64,000 nt of DNA from Carboxylicivirga caseinilyticus (GCA_025499705.1 JAFMVE010000006.1:110772-174771), one strand, 5' to 3'. Positions 17,699-27,248 are shown, counted from the stretch's first letter. Program-made: numbers and translations. The notes: a model not told the origin generated them from the sequence alone.

Positions 17699-17726
17699 AA
17701 ACCTCCATATAAGGATATGGAGGTTT
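17699..17726 (-). terminator. intrinsic terminator after rplY (minus strand)
   Basis: A perfect 12-bp stem, AAACCTCCATAT (17699-17710) with ATATGGAGGTTT (17715-17726), has a 4-nt loop. Read on the minus strand it is followed by a T run, so it ends the rplY transcript. Confidence 0.85.
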
Positions 17727-17745
17727 ATATGTTGTATGATAAAAA

Positions 17746-18324
17746 TTACTTCGCTGCTGCTTGCTGTGCTGCTGCACGAGCTGCTCTTGTAAGTTTTACA
17801 GCTACAACTACTGCATTCTTAGCAGTTGTCAGTTCGATGTTATCGTATGACAAAGCACCTACCTGGATAGTTTTACCTAATCCTAAGTTAGTAATGTCAA
17901 TTTTCAAAGTGTCTGGTAAGTTTTTTGCCAAACCACGAACTTTAAGCTTACGCTTTTCTAACTGTAATTTACCACCGGCCTTAACACCTTCTGCCAAACC
18001 TTTTAATTCAACAGGAATTTCAATGTTTACAGGCTTATCTTCTTTAACTTGCAGGAAGTCTAAGTGAAGAATTTGTTCTTGTACTGGGTGGAATTGCTTA
18101 TCCTGAAGAATACAAGGAATTACAGTACCGTCTACATCAACATTAATGATGTATACATTTGGAGTGTAAATAATTTTCTTGAATTCTTTTGAAGGAGCAG
18201 AAAAGTGAATTACTTCTTCACCACCGTAAATTACACAAGGAACTTTGTCTTCGCTACGAAGCTCTTTTGTGGCTTTTTTACCTAAATCAGTACGTTTAGT
18301 ACCTTTAATTTCAATTGTTTTCAT
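17746..18324 (-). CDS. rplY: 50S ribosomal protein L25 (general stress protein Ctc type)
   Basis: A 192-residue long-form L25/CTC. The 5S rRNA-binding N-terminal domain starts MKTIEIKGTKRTDLGKKATKELR, with VPCVIYGGEE next. The C-terminal TL5 domain has VNIEIPVELKGLAEGVKAGG. The end is Ala-rich (ARAAAQQAAAK). It lies downstream of prs, the same pairing seen in many bacteria. Confidence 0.95.
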   Translation of the reverse strand: MKTIEIKGTKRTDLGKKATKELRSEDKVPCVIYGGEEVIHFSAPSKEFKKIIYTPNVYIINVDVDGTVIPCILQDKQFHPVQEQILHLDFLQVKEDKPVNIEIPVELKGLAEGVKAGGKLQLEKRKLKVRGLAKNLPDTLKIDITNLGLGKTIQVGALSYDNIELTTAKNAVVVAVKLTRAARAAAQQAAAK

Positions 18325-18417
18325 GTTTCTTTTTTAAGTGCTACTCAAAATTAAGTACAACGTGTCGGCTTAATTTCCCATCACACGCTCGCTATAAGCG
18401 GCTGCAAAGATAATACT

Positions 18418-19356
18418 TTATAGCAAGAATTGATTACTTATAGACTGATAATTATATACTTTTTCAATTGTATCGGCAAAAAGTTGTGCTACCGAAAGAA
18501 CTTTAATCTTTGGACTTGACTTTTTCAAAGGAATAGAGTCAGTTACAATAAGTTCTGTTAATGATGAATTTTCAATACGATCATAGGCAGGACCAGAAAG
18601 AACAGCATGCGTGGTAAATGCACGAACACTTCTTGCTCCAGCTTCCATCATCATATCTGCAGCCTTGGTCATTGTACCGGCTGTATCAATCATATCATCC
18701 ACGATGATAACGTTTTTATCAGTAACATCACCAATGATTCTCATCTCATCAACCACATTGGCTTTAGAACGTGATTTATGACAGATTACCATAGGTGTTT
18801 CCAGAAACTTGGCATAGGTATTGGCTCTTTTGGTACCACCTACATCAGGAGAAGCAATAACCAGGTTCTCCAGGTTCATATGTTTGATGTGTGGAACAAA
18901 AATAGATGAAGCATACAAATGATCTACAGGGATATCAAAAAATCCCTGGATCTGATCAGCATGTAAATCCATTGTAATCACACGGTCAACACCTGCAGTA
19001 CTCAGCATATCTGCAACCAATTTAGCACCAATAGAAACACGGGGCTGATCTTTTCTGTCCTGACGGGCATAACCAAAATAGGGCATAACAGCCACAATTT
19101 TATATGCCGAAGCTCGTTTGGCTGCGTCAACCAACATTAACAATTCCATTAAATTATCAGCTGGTGGAAATGTTGATTGAATCAGGAATACGTGAGATCC
19201 GCGAACTGTTTCTTCGTAGGCTGTGGCGAATTCGCCGTCACTAAATCGTAAGCAATTGTGACTCCCCAGTTCACGACCCGAACTAAGGCTAATCTTTTCT
19301 GCCAGATATCTCGTACTTGTTCCTGAGAATATCTTAATTGGAGCTTTCGGTGGCAT
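18418..19356 (-). CDS. prs: ribose-phosphate pyrophosphokinase
   Basis: A 312-residue PRPP synthetase that makes PRPP from ribose 5-phosphate and ATP for nucleotide, histidine and tryptophan synthesis. Visible motifs are the ATP loop YFGYARQDRK, the metal-binding DLHADQIQGFF, the flexible KSRSKANV segment and the PRPP loop VIIVDDMIDTAGTM. Length and layout match class I enzymes. A 93-bp gap with no obvious terminator separates it from rplY. Confidence 0.95.
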   Translation of the reverse strand: MPPKAPIKIFSGTSTRYLAEKISLSSGRELGSHNCLRFSDGEFATAYEETVRGSHVFLIQSTFPPADNLMELLMLVDAAKRASAYKIVAVMPYFGYARQDRKDQPRVSIGAKLVADMLSTAGVDRVITMDLHADQIQGFFDIPVDHLYASSIFVPHIKHMNLENLVIASPDVGGTKRANTYAKFLETPMVICHKSRSKANVVDEMRIIGDVTDKNVIIVDDMIDTAGTMTKAADMMMEAGARSVRAFTTHAVLSGPAYDRIENSSLTELIVTDSIPLKKSSPKIKVLSVAQLFADTIEKVYNYQSISNQFLL

Positions 19357-19495
19357 TAAATAAGATGTTTATCAGATTAATTGAATGATTGTTGCATTGT
19401 GCCGCAAAGGTAAGAATTTCATAATTTCTTAACATGAACATGGCCATAAAAAAACTTAATACTTTTGAATTTCCTTTCGGCCGGAATAAACCCAT

Positions 19496-20095
19496 TTACC
19501 ATTTACTGTTGATATCTTCTATAAATGAGAGTATTTCATTGGTTCCTTCTCCATTAACGGCCGATGAATAAAAGATGGGAGGTAATTCTTCCCAGTGCTC
19601 AAGAAGGCCTTTTTCATAGGCTTTCATGTTTTCGGTATACTGTCCTTTGTTGAGTTTATCCGTTTTTGTGAAGACGATTGAAATAGGTATTCCATTTTCA
19701 ACCATCAGATTCATAAATTCAAGATCTACCTTCTGCATGGGAATACGAGAGTCAATCAAAACAAACAAGCACATCATGTTTTCACGATTTCCGATGTAAT
19801 CAAGGATTATTTTACTGAAGCCTGATCGAAGCTTCTTAGAGACTTTTGCATATCCGTACCCCGGAAGATCAACCAGATACCATTGATCGCTGTTAATGGT
19901 AAAGTGATTGATTAATTGTGTCTTTCCGGGGGTAGAAGAGGTTTTGGCCATCGCTTTGCGATTACACAGCTTGTTTATTAAAGAGGATTTACCAACATTA
20001 GACCGACCAATAAAGGCATACTCAGGGCGATCAGCCTTGGGGCATTGTTTAACGGTGGAACTACTTTTTAAAAACTCGGCTTTTACTACTTCCAT
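19496..20095 (-). CDS. ribosome biogenesis GTPase EngB/YsxC
   Basis: A 199-residue TrmE-Era-EngA-type GTPase. All G motifs are visible: G1 GRSNVGKSS, G2 region TSSTPGKTQ, G3 DLPGYG, G4 TKTD and G5 SSAVNGEG. The family is needed for late large-subunit assembly. It faces manA divergently, and the 172 bp between them carry a tandem direct repeat. Confidence 0.95.
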   Translation of the reverse strand: MEVVKAEFLKSSSTVKQCPKADRPEYAFIGRSNVGKSSLINKLCNRKAMAKTSSTPGKTQLINHFTINSDQWYLVDLPGYGYAKVSKKLRSGFSKIILDYIGNRENMMCLFVLIDSRIPMQKVDLEFMNLMVENGIPISIVFTKTDKLNKGQYTENMKAYEKGLLEHWEELPPIFYSSAVNGEGTNEILSFIEDINSKW

Positions 20096-20168
20096 TCTCA
20101 GGTAATTTTGGGCAAAGGTACAGCTAGTTATTTAATTTTAAAATCAATCCATCTTATGGGTTGATAAT

Positions 20169-20201
20169 ATTATGCTGACAAAGTGTTGTATTATGCTGAC
20201 A
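20169..20201. repeat. tandem ATTATGCTGACA repeats in the engB-manA intergenic region
   Basis: Two exact 12-bp copies, ATTATGCTGACA at 20169-20180 and 20190-20201, are spaced 21 bp start to start, two helical turns. They lie 40 bp upstream of a TATTTTTG box (20241-20248) that fits the -7 consensus for manA. This layout suits a transcription-factor site, but no factor is identified. Confidence 0.55.
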
Positions 20202-20267
20202 TTGATCTTTAGTTTTTTAGTTTATAAAAGTAAAGAAGCCTATTTTTGTGCAAAATGAATTTAAGCG

Positions 20268-21248
20268 ATGAGTAAATTGTATCCACTCAAGTTTCAACCT
20301 ATTCTTAAAGATAAGATTTGGGGAGGTCATAAACTTGAATTATTGTTGAATAAAGAGATTTCTCCGCTTCCAAATGCGGGTGAGAGTTGGGAGATTTCCG
20401 GTGTACCCGGAAACGTTTCTGTTGTGTCAAATGGATTTTTAGCCGGTAATTCGCTTTCCGAAATTATCGAAATTTACATGGGCGATTTGGTTGGAGATAA
20501 GATTTACCAGCAATTTGGTAATGAGTTTCCGTTATTAATCAAATTTATTGATGCCAACGATGTACTAAGTATTCAGGTGCACCCTGATGATGAATTGGCA
20601 AAGCAACGCCATAATTCATTTGGGAAGACTGAGATGTGGTATGTTATGCAGGCTGATAAAGGGGCTCAGTTGGTTTCAGGATTCAGTAAGGAGTTGGATA
20701 AGGATGAATATCTAGCCAAGGTGGAAGCCAACGAAGTTGAATCGATAATGGCAGCACATGATGTGGCACCAGGGGACGTGTTTTTCATTCCTGCAGGTCG
20801 GGTTCATGCAATTGGTAAAGGAATTTTGTTAGCCGAAATTCAGCAAACATCAGATGTGACTTATCGGATTTACGATTTTAATCGTAAAGATGATCAGGGT
20901 AATACACGAGAGTTGCATACCGAACAGGCTGTTGATGCAATCGATTATACTTATGTTCCCGAGCCTAAAACAAAATATACGGTTGAGCCAAACAAAGTAA
21001 ACGAGGTTGTAAAAAGCGATTACTTTATTACCAATGTTTTGGAATTGGATCAAACCGTTAAAAAGGATTTCTACGGTCTGGATTCATTCTTGATCTATAT
21101 GTGTGTTGAAGGTTCTGCTGAAATCATCTTTAATGATAATCAGAAAGAAACCATTGCATTGGGTGAAACAGTTCTGGTTCCTGCCGATTTAAAAGAGATT
21201 AGTATTACACCAAATGGTAAAGCCCGCTTAATTGAGGTGCATTTATAA
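20268..21248 (+). CDS. manA: mannose-6-phosphate isomerase, class I
   Basis: A 326-residue cupin-fold type I phosphomannose isomerase. Metal ligands are visible in SIQVHPDDELA (Gln/His), KTEMWYVMQA (Glu) and FIPAGRVHAIGKGI (His). It starts LKFQPILKDKIWGGHKLE, typical of this short form. It interconverts fructose 6-phosphate and mannose 6-phosphate, feeding GDP-mannose and polysaccharide synthesis. It stands alone between a direct-repeat-bearing promoter region and a terminator. Confidence 0.93.
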   Translation: MSKLYPLKFQPILKDKIWGGHKLELLLNKEISPLPNAGESWEISGVPGNVSVVSNGFLAGNSLSEIIEIYMGDLVGDKIYQQFGNEFPLLIKFIDANDVLSIQVHPDDELAKQRHNSFGKTEMWYVMQADKGAQLVSGFSKELDKDEYLAKVEANEVESIMAAHDVAPGDVFFIPAGRVHAIGKGILLAEIQQTSDVTYRIYDFNRKDDQGNTRELHTEQAVDAIDYTYVPEPKTKYTVEPNKVNEVVKSDYFITNVLELDQTVKKDFYGLDSFLIYMCVEGSAEIIFNDNQKETIALGETVLVPADLKEISITPNGKARLIEVHL

Positions 21249-21270
21249 GCTGAATTATTCTTAATATAGT

Positions 21271-21300
21271 AAAATCCGGTTCGTTGTAACCGGATTTTTT
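21271..21300 (+). terminator. intrinsic terminator after manA
   Basis: An 11-bp perfect stem, AAAATCCGGTT (21271-21281) with AACCGGATTTT (21288-21298), has a 6-nt loop and a T tail. Confidence 0.88.
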
Positions 21301-21430
21301 GATTGTTAGGATTTATTCGCTTGAAAGTTTTGTTGTGTGTATTTAGTTAAATATATTTGAAATGAGTTAATATATTCAATTAATGTGAAAATATTAACAA
21401 ACGAAAAAGAGATTTTACATCTATTTATTG

Positions 21431-21438
21431 TAGTTTTG
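21431..21438 (+). promoter_or_regulatory. candidate -7 box (TAGTTTTG) of lysC-lysA
   Basis: TAGTTTTG fits TAnnTTTG and lies 45 bp upstream of the aspartate kinase start. No good -33 TTTG is seen at 19-21 bp. No lysine-riboswitch-like structure is visible in the short leader. Confidence 0.4.
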
Positions 21439-21483
21439 TACTGCTTATTTAACTAGAAGCGAAAATTTTAAGATAGCAAAACA

Positions 21484-22797
21484 ATGAGAGTACTAAAATT
21501 TGGTGGAACTTCAGTAGGCTCTGCGCAACGTATGAAAGAGGTTGCTGACCTTATCTCTGATGAACACAGAAAAATTGTGGTTTTGTCTGCAATGTCGGGT
21601 ACCACAAATAATTTGGTCGAAATAGCCAATTACCTTTATAAAAAGAACCACGATGGTGCCAACGAGCTTATTAATCAATTGGAGCAAAAGTATTACAACG
21701 AAGTAGATGCTTTGTATTCAACAGATGAATTTAAGCAAAAAGGAACCGAACTGATAAAATCACATTTCGATTATATCAAATCGTTCACCATTGATATGTT
21801 TACCGTTTTTGAAGAAAAAACCATATTAGCTCAGGGAGAGTTAATCTCTACGGCAATGTTTCATTATTATCTTCAGGAAAATGGTGAAAACTCTGTTTTG
21901 TTGCCAGCCCTTGAGTATATGAGAATCGATAAAAATAATGAACCTGATACAACTTACATCAAGGAGAATCTGGCTACATTATTGGATCAAAATAGCGATG
22001 CTCAGATTTTTATTACGCAAGGATATATTTGTAGAAATGCGTTTGGAGAGATCGATAATCTGCAAAGAGGAGGAAGTGATTATTCAGCATCGTTGATTGG
22101 TGCGGCATGTCAGGCTGAAGAAATACAGATTTGGACCGATATTGATGGAATGCATAACAACGATCCCCGTTATGTCGAAAAAACTAAATCCATTGAGGAA
22201 CTTTCTTTTGATGAAGCTGCTGAGTTGGCTTATTTCGGCGCTAAGATTTTGCATCCTACCAGTGTTTTGCCAGCCAAACTGGCGAATATTCCGGTTCGCT
22301 TACTGAATACTATGGAACCTCAGGCTAAAGGGACAATGATCTCTTCGAACCAACGTAAACACCGTATGGCTGCCATTGCTGCCAAAGATGGTATTACGGC
22401 TATCAAGATCAAGTCGGGACGAATGCTACTTGCATATGGTTTCCTTCGCAAAGTATTTGAGATATTTGAGAGTTATAAAACTCCAATTGATATGATTACA
22501 ACTTCTGAAGTAGGAGTTTCGGTTACCATCGATAATGACAAACATTTGAATGAGATTGTGGATGATCTCAAGAAATATGGTACGGTAGATGTAGATACCA
22601 ATCAGGTTATTGTTTGTGTTGTGGGTGACCTGGTAGCTGAGAATAAAGGCTATGCCAACAAAATTTTTGATGCATTGAAAGAAGTGCCTATTCGAATGAT
22701 TTCATACGGAGGCAGCAACTATAATGTGTCGATATTGATTAATGCTGACGACAAAAAGAAAGCATTAAACTTGTTGAGTGATAAATTATTTAACTAA
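21484..22797 (+). CDS. lysC: aspartate kinase
   Basis: A 437-residue monofunctional aspartokinase. It starts MRVLKFGGTSVGSAQRM (KFGGTSV is the kinase signature). The catalytic domain includes LQRGGSDYSASLIGAA and IWTDIDGMHNNDPRYV. Two ACT regulatory domains follow (about 300-437; VSVTIDNDK, IRMISYGGSNYNVSILI). It phosphorylates aspartate, the entry to lysine, threonine, methionine and diaminopimelate. It lies 8 bp before lysA, so this copy is probably lysine/DAP-directed. Confidence 0.93.
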   Translation: MRVLKFGGTSVGSAQRMKEVADLISDEHRKIVVLSAMSGTTNNLVEIANYLYKKNHDGANELINQLEQKYYNEVDALYSTDEFKQKGTELIKSHFDYIKSFTIDMFTVFEEKTILAQGELISTAMFHYYLQENGENSVLLPALEYMRIDKNNEPDTTYIKENLATLLDQNSDAQIFITQGYICRNAFGEIDNLQRGGSDYSASLIGAACQAEEIQIWTDIDGMHNNDPRYVEKTKSIEELSFDEAAELAYFGAKILHPTSVLPAKLANIPVRLLNTMEPQAKGTMISSNQRKHRMAAIAAKDGITAIKIKSGRMLLAYGFLRKVFEIFESYKTPIDMITTSEVGVSVTIDNDKHLNEIVDDLKKYGTVDVDTNQVIVCVVGDLVAENKGYANKIFDALKEVPIRMISYGGSNYNVSILINADDKKKALNLLSDKLFN

Positions 22798-22805
22798 GAG
22801 GAAAA

Positions 22806-23960
22806 ATGAAATTTAATTTTCCGGTTGAGACCCTGACGAATATAAATACTCCATTTTATTTTTATGATATGGAGTTGCTGAATGCCACTTTGGATGCTGT
22901 TGCATCCGAGGCTGGAAAGTATGGATTTAAAGTCCATTATGCAGTAAAAGCAAATGCCAATGATCGTATTTTGCAGGCTATTGAGAGTAAGGGATTTGGA
23001 GCTGATTGTGTGAGTGGACATGAAGTGCAGAAAGCCATCGATTGTGGTTTCCCTTCAGATGGAATTGTATTTGCAGGGGTTGGAAAATCAGATTGGGAAA
23101 TCAATTTAGGATTGGACAATAACATTGCCTGTTTTAATGTTGAATCGATTCCTGAGCTTGAAATAATTGATGAATTGGCAGGGAAGAAAGGGAAAGTAGC
23201 AAAAGTTGCCTTACGAATCAATCCTAATGTAAATGCTAATACGCATCATTATATTACAACCGGACTAAACGAAAATAAGTTTGGCATCAACCAGTGGGAT
23301 TTAGAGAAGGTCGTAGATGTGCTTTCAGTACTTAAGAATGTTGAACTGGAGGGTATTCATTTTCATATCGGATCGCAGATAACAGATTTACATTCGTTTC
23401 GTGATTTGTGTATACGCGTAAATGAATTACAAAAGTGGTTTGTGTCCCGTCAGATAATGCCTAAAGTAGTGAATGTTGGTGGAGGCCTGGGAATCAGTTA
23501 CGAACAGCCGGATGAGCAATCAATACCTGATTTTGAAAGTTACTTTGCATTATTTAACGACTTACTTGAACTAATGCCGGGTCAGGAACTTCATTTTGAG
23601 TTAGGACGATCATTGGTTGGGCAAAGTGCATCGTTGCTTACAAAAGTGTTGTATATCAAAGAAGGGGTTCAAACCAACTTTGCCATAGTGGATGCCGGAA
23701 TGAGTGATTTGATACGTCCTGCTTTGTATCAGGCCTATCACAAAATTGAAAACCTTACCTCTGCTGATGAGGAAGAAAAATATGATGTGGTTGGACCAAT
23801 TTGTGAGTCAAGTGATTGCTTTGGGAAAGCTGTTTTGTTACCTAAAACAAAACGAGGTGATTTGATAGCCCTGCGTTCGGCCGGTGCTTATGGAGAGGTA
23901 ATGGCAAATCAGTATAATTTGCGAACATTACCCAAAGCCTATTATTCCGATAGTATTTAA
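22806..23960 (+). CDS. lysA: diaminopimelate decarboxylase
   Basis: A 384-residue fold-type III PLP decarboxylase. The PLP-binding lysine sits in VHYAVKANAN. Other conserved segments are IHFHIGSQI, VNVGGGLGISY, ELGRSLVGQ and the second-subunit active-site motif GPICESSDCFGK. It converts meso-diaminopimelate to lysine. It is co-transcribed with lysC (8-bp gap) and is followed by a bidirectional terminator. Confidence 0.94.
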   Translation: MKFNFPVETLTNINTPFYFYDMELLNATLDAVASEAGKYGFKVHYAVKANANDRILQAIESKGFGADCVSGHEVQKAIDCGFPSDGIVFAGVGKSDWEINLGLDNNIACFNVESIPELEIIDELAGKKGKVAKVALRINPNVNANTHHYITTGLNENKFGINQWDLEKVVDVLSVLKNVELEGIHFHIGSQITDLHSFRDLCIRVNELQKWFVSRQIMPKVVNVGGGLGISYEQPDEQSIPDFESYFALFNDLLELMPGQELHFELGRSLVGQSASLLTKVLYIKEGVQTNFAIVDAGMSDLIRPALYQAYHKIENLTSADEEEKYDVVGPICESSDCFGKAVLLPKTKRGDLIALRSAGAYGEVMANQYNLRTLPKAYYSDSI

Positions 23961-23979
23961 AATTGATTATACTAGACAA

Positions 23980-24010
23980 AAAAAGCGCGTGAGAACATCA
24001 CGCGCTTTTT
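23980..24010. terminator. bidirectional terminator between lysA and the Dabb gene
   Basis: A perfect 13-bp stem, AAAAAGCGCGTGA (23980-23992) with TCACGCGCTTTTT (23998-24010), has a 5-nt loop. A and T runs on both sides let it serve both convergent genes. Confidence 0.9.
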
Positions 24011-24014
24011 TATT

Positions 24015-24314
24015 TTAGAACTCATAATCAACACAAGCTCTTGCTTCTAATACTTCACGGATAATCTTTCCAACTGCAAGATGATCTGGGTGTTTGGCGT
24101 ATATTTCCAAATCTTCCATGTTGTTAAAGGTAGTTGTCAGTGCAATGTCGTATTGCTCAGCAGGATTAGTGTTCAATCCAACTTCAATTGATTTTAATAC
24201 ACTTACTTTCTCCTTTAGTCCCAATAATTCAGATTTTATTTCGCTGAGTTTGGCATCTTTAGTGTCTTCACTTTCAAATGCTTTTAGCTGAAACAAAACA
24301 ATGTGCTTAATCAT
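24015..24314 (-). CDS. Dabb family (stress-responsive alpha/beta barrel) protein
   Basis: About 99 residues from the ATG at 24314 (MIKHIVLFQLKAF); the frame extends ten codons further up. The dimeric ferredoxin-like Dabb fold is recognised from HIVLFQLK, the central SIEVGLN and the closing HPDHLAVGKIIREVLEARACVDYE. Its role is unknown; family members are small cytoplasmic proteins. CAAAAATA at 24358-24365 is a -7-like TATTTTTG on the minus strand and may be its promoter. Confidence 0.8.
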   Translation of the reverse strand: MIKHIVLFQLKAFESEDTKDAKLSEIKSELLGLKEKVSVLKSIEVGLNTNPAEQYDIALTTTFNNMEDLEIYAKHPDHLAVGKIIREVLEARACVDYEF

Positions 24315-24370
24315 AGTCATTATTTTTAGTAATTTTGTTGTCATAACTAACTCATAGCAAAAATATAAAA

Positions 24371-24988
24371 ATGCTGATAATTGGTATTGCCGGAGGTACA
24401 GGATCTGGTAAAACGACTGTGGTACGCAAAATCATTGAGCGTTTGCCGAAGGATGAGGTGGCAGTTTTGCCGCAGGATTCATATTATAAAGACAATAAGC
24501 ATATTCCTCTTGAAGAGCGTCAGAAAATTAATTTTGATCATCCGGATGCCATTGAATTCGAATTACTTTACGATCATTTGGCTCAATTGAAGGAGGGCAA
24601 TTGTATTGAGCAACCTATTTATTCTTATTTGACCTGTACTCGATCTGAAGAAACCATTACAGTTCAGCCACGCGATGTTGTAATCGTTGAAGGAATACTG
24701 ATATTGGGTAATGAGCGATTAAGAGAGTTGATGGATCTGAAGGTTTTTGTTGATGCAGAAGCAGATGATCGTTTGTCGAGAGTGATTCAGAGAGATATCG
24801 AAGAAAGGGGCAGAACCGTTGATAAAGTTTTACAGCGCTATGGAGATACTGTGAAACCGATGCACCTGCAGTTTATTGAGCCTACTAAACGATATGCCGA
24901 TTTAATTGTGCCTCAGGGTGGAAATAATCATATTGCAATTGATATTTTAACTAACTTTATTGAGCGTAATTTATCTTGTTTTAACTAA
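24371..24988 (+). CDS. udk: uridine kinase
   Basis: A 205-residue P-loop kinase with Walker A GIAGGTGSGKTTV. Other family segments are QDSYYKD, NFDHPDAIEFELL, PIYSYLTCTR and RDIEERGRTV. It phosphorylates uridine and cytidine in pyrimidine salvage. It is followed after 11 bp by an exonuclease-like gene on the same strand. Confidence 0.94.
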   Translation: MLIIGIAGGTGSGKTTVVRKIIERLPKDEVAVLPQDSYYKDNKHIPLEERQKINFDHPDAIEFELLYDHLAQLKEGNCIEQPIYSYLTCTRSEETITVQPRDVVIVEGILILGNERLRELMDLKVFVDAEADDRLSRVIQRDIEERGRTVDKVLQRYGDTVKPMHLQFIEPTKRYADLIVPQGGNNHIAIDILTNFIERNLSCFN

Positions 24989-24999
24989 ACCTACTGCTT

Positions 25000-25719
25000 A
25001 TGCTTGATCATGTACGAGTCGAGGATATTTTGTTTCTGGATATAGAAACAGTACCTGATCAGCCTTCATTTGATATGGTGAAACCTGCCTTGCAGGAGCT
25101 ATGGGATAAAAAATCTGCTTTTTTCAGAAAAGAAGAAGAGACACCTGCCGAAGTTTATGGACGGGCAGGGATTTATGCCGAGTTTGGAAAGATAGTTTGT
25201 ATTTCAATAGGCGTTTTGGCTCATCGTGATGGTCAGCGAATCTTCAGGTTAAAGTCTTTTGCCGGAGAAGATGAAAAACTGTTATTGACTGATTTCAAAC
25301 AAACACTTGAGCATTTTACATCAAAGCCGGGTAAAAACATTTGTGGGCATAATGCGAAGGAATTTGATTTTCCGTTTATTGCACGCCGGATGCTTATACA
25401 TGGCGTTAAATTACCTGAAATACTGGATGTAGCCGGTAAGAAGCCTTGGGAAGTAAGGTTTTTAGATACGCTTGATTTATGGAAATTTGGTGATTACAAA
25501 CATTATACCTCCCTCAATCTCTTAACCACCATTTTTGATATTCCTTCGCCAAAGGATGATATTGATGGAAGTCAGGTAGCAAAGGTGTTTTACGAAGAAA
25601 AGGACATCGAACGTATTGCACGATATTGTGAAAAAGATGTTTTAGCAACAGCACAATTGTTTCTGCGATTTAAAGGTGAACCATTAATTGAATCCTCAGC
25701 TGTAGAACTTGCGCTTTAA
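25000..25719 (+). CDS. predicted 3'-5' exonuclease (PolB exonuclease-like)
   Basis: A 239-residue DEDD-type nuclease. ExoI is ILFLDIETVPDQ, ExoII is ICGHNAKEFDFPFIARRM, and ExoIII is ARYCEKDVLATAQLFLR (YxxxD). This matches the stand-alone family related to the proofreading domain of DNA polymerase B. Its role in the cell is uncertain, either DNA repair or RNA trimming. It ends by overlapping the convergent hydrolase gene by 4 bp. Confidence 0.85.
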   Translation: MLDHVRVEDILFLDIETVPDQPSFDMVKPALQELWDKKSAFFRKEEETPAEVYGRAGIYAEFGKIVCISIGVLAHRDGQRIFRLKSFAGEDEKLLLTDFKQTLEHFTSKPGKNICGHNAKEFDFPFIARRMLIHGVKLPEILDVAGKKPWEVRFLDTLDLWKFGDYKHYTSLNLLTTIFDIPSPKDDIDGSQVAKVFYEEKDIERIARYCEKDVLATAQLFLRFKGEPLIESSAVELAL

Positions 25720-26522
25720 TCCAAAAGGAAATAAGCCAATGTTTTAACCAGAAGTTCGGGTTGCTCTGCATGTAGCCAATGGCCAGCATCAGGGATGGTA
25801 ACGATCTCAGCCTTCTTAAAATATTTATGGATGATGAGTGTGTCTTCATCCATTACATATCCTGATTTTTCTCCTCTGATAACAATGGTTGGAATATTAA
25901 CCTGATGCGATTCCGCATCGAGAGAAGAAAAGCCATCCATAATATTTTCAAGGTTTTCTTTAAGCACTGGCAGGTTTAATCGCCACTCGTAATTTCCTTC
26001 TTTAGTCCGGTCGATATTTTTTAGTAAAAACTGTCTAAGTGTTTTTGATGGTAACTTTTGAGCTAACTGTTTGTCAATATCAGTACGGCTTTGAGCGTTT
26101 TTATAATCAAGACTTAAAAGCGATTCAATTATTAGAGAATGGTTATTGGTTACTTCGGCATAATTGCTGAATGAAGCGTAAGATTTGGGAGCAATATCAA
26201 GTACAACCAGTTTGTCTATCAGCTCAGAATGAATAAGGGCGAACCTCATAACTGTTTTTCCACCCATTGAATGACCGGCTAAATGAGCTTTCTCAATTTT
26301 CTGACCCTGAAAAAACTCCAGCAAATCTTCAGCCATTACTTCGTAATTCATTTCTGAAGCATGTGGCGATTGACCATGATTTCTTTGATCAACCAGGTAT
26401 ACATGGTAATCGTTCTGCAATTGTCGGGCAATGCTCACCCAATTGTCGGAAGCCCCATACAAACCATGAAGAATGATTAGTTTGGGGCCCTTTGATCCGT
26501 ATTCTCTGAAAAAGAGTTTCAT
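25716..26522 (-). CDS. alpha/beta fold hydrolase (YbfF-like esterase)
   Basis: A 268-residue hydrolase with oxyanion-side motif ILHGLYGASDNW, nucleophile elbow AHLAGHSMGGKT (Ser), acid near LVVLDIAP and a C-terminal His in PDAGHWLHAEQP. The layout resembles the YbfF acyl-CoA/palmitoyl esterases. The natural substrate is unknown. It lies 9 bp downstream of pdxJ and is probably co-transcribed. Confidence 0.85.
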   Translation of the reverse strand: MKLFFREYGSKGPKLIILHGLYGASDNWVSIARQLQNDYHVYLVDQRNHGQSPHASEMNYEVMAEDLLEFFQGQKIEKAHLAGHSMGGKTVMRFALIHSELIDKLVVLDIAPKSYASFSNYAEVTNNHSLIIESLLSLDYKNAQSRTDIDKQLAQKLPSKTLRQFLLKNIDRTKEGNYEWRLNLPVLKENLENIMDGFSSLDAESHQVNIPTIVIRGEKSGYVMDEDTLIIHKYFKKAEIVTIPDAGHWLHAEQPELLVKTLAYFLLD

Positions 26523-26531
26523 TGAAAAATC

Positions 26532-27248
26532 TTATTTTATCAATAACTCATTATACATATGAATTGTTCTTTCCAGTCCATAGTATAAAGCATCACAAAT
26601 TAAGGCATGACCAATGGAAACTTCCTTAAGGAAAGGTATTTTCTCGTTGAAATATTTAAGATTTTCTAGACTTAAATCATGGCCGGCATTGATCTTTAAT
26701 CCTATTTTGTTAGCCAGGTTAGCAGCTTCAACAAATGGTTCTATGGCAGCTTCTTTATTTTTTGGATAATTTGTTGCATAAGGTTCAGTATATAACTCAA
26801 TGCGGTCAGTACCCGTTTTTACAGCGTTGCTTATATTTTCAAGGTCAGTATCAATAAAAATGGAAGTACGCACACCAGCTTCACTGAATCGGCCTATCAC
26901 ATCCTGTAGAAATGAAAGGTTATTAATCGTGTCCCATCCTGCATTTGATGTCAAAGCCTCAGGTGGATCAGGTACTAATGTAACCTGATGAGGTTTTACC
27001 TTTAATACTAAATCAATAAATTCTTTAGAAGGATAACCTTCGATATTAAATTCAGTTGTAATAACCGGACGAATATCCAGAACATCCTGATATCTAATGT
27101 GACGCTCGTCAGGGCGTGGATGAACCGTTACTCCTTCTGCCCCGAATTGCTGTACGTCTACAGCAGCTTTTAATACATTAGGCATGTTGCCGCCACGTGA
27201 ATTTCTGATTGTAGCGATCTTATTAATATTAACACTCAGCTTTGTCAT
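26532..27248 (-). CDS. pdxJ: pyridoxine 5'-phosphate synthase
   Basis: A 238-residue TIM barrel. It starts [17 protein letters not shown], then [33 protein letters not shown] and [12 protein letters not shown], all typical PdxJ segments including the substrate-binding HPRPDxRH. It condenses 1-deoxyxylulose 5-phosphate with 3-amino-1-phosphohydroxyacetone to give PNP, the last step of de novo vitamin B6 synthesis. It is divergent from the CBS-domain gene. Confidence 0.95.
   Translation of the reverse strand: MTKLSVNINKIATIRNSRGGNMPNVLKAAVDVQQFGAEGVTVHPRPDERHIRYQDVLDIRPVITTEFNIEGYPSKEFIDLVLKVKPHQVTLVPDPPEALTSNAGWDTINNLSFLQDVIGRFSEAGVRTSIFIDTDLENISNAVKTGTDRIELYTEPYATNYPKNKEAAIEPFVEAANLANKIGLKINAGHDLSLENLKYFNEKIPFLKEVSIGHALICDALYYGLERTIHMYNELLIK

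Noticed and set aside
21301..21483. Lysine riboswitch before lysC
   Set aside because: The leader after the candidate promoter is only ~40 nt and shows no multi-stem structure.
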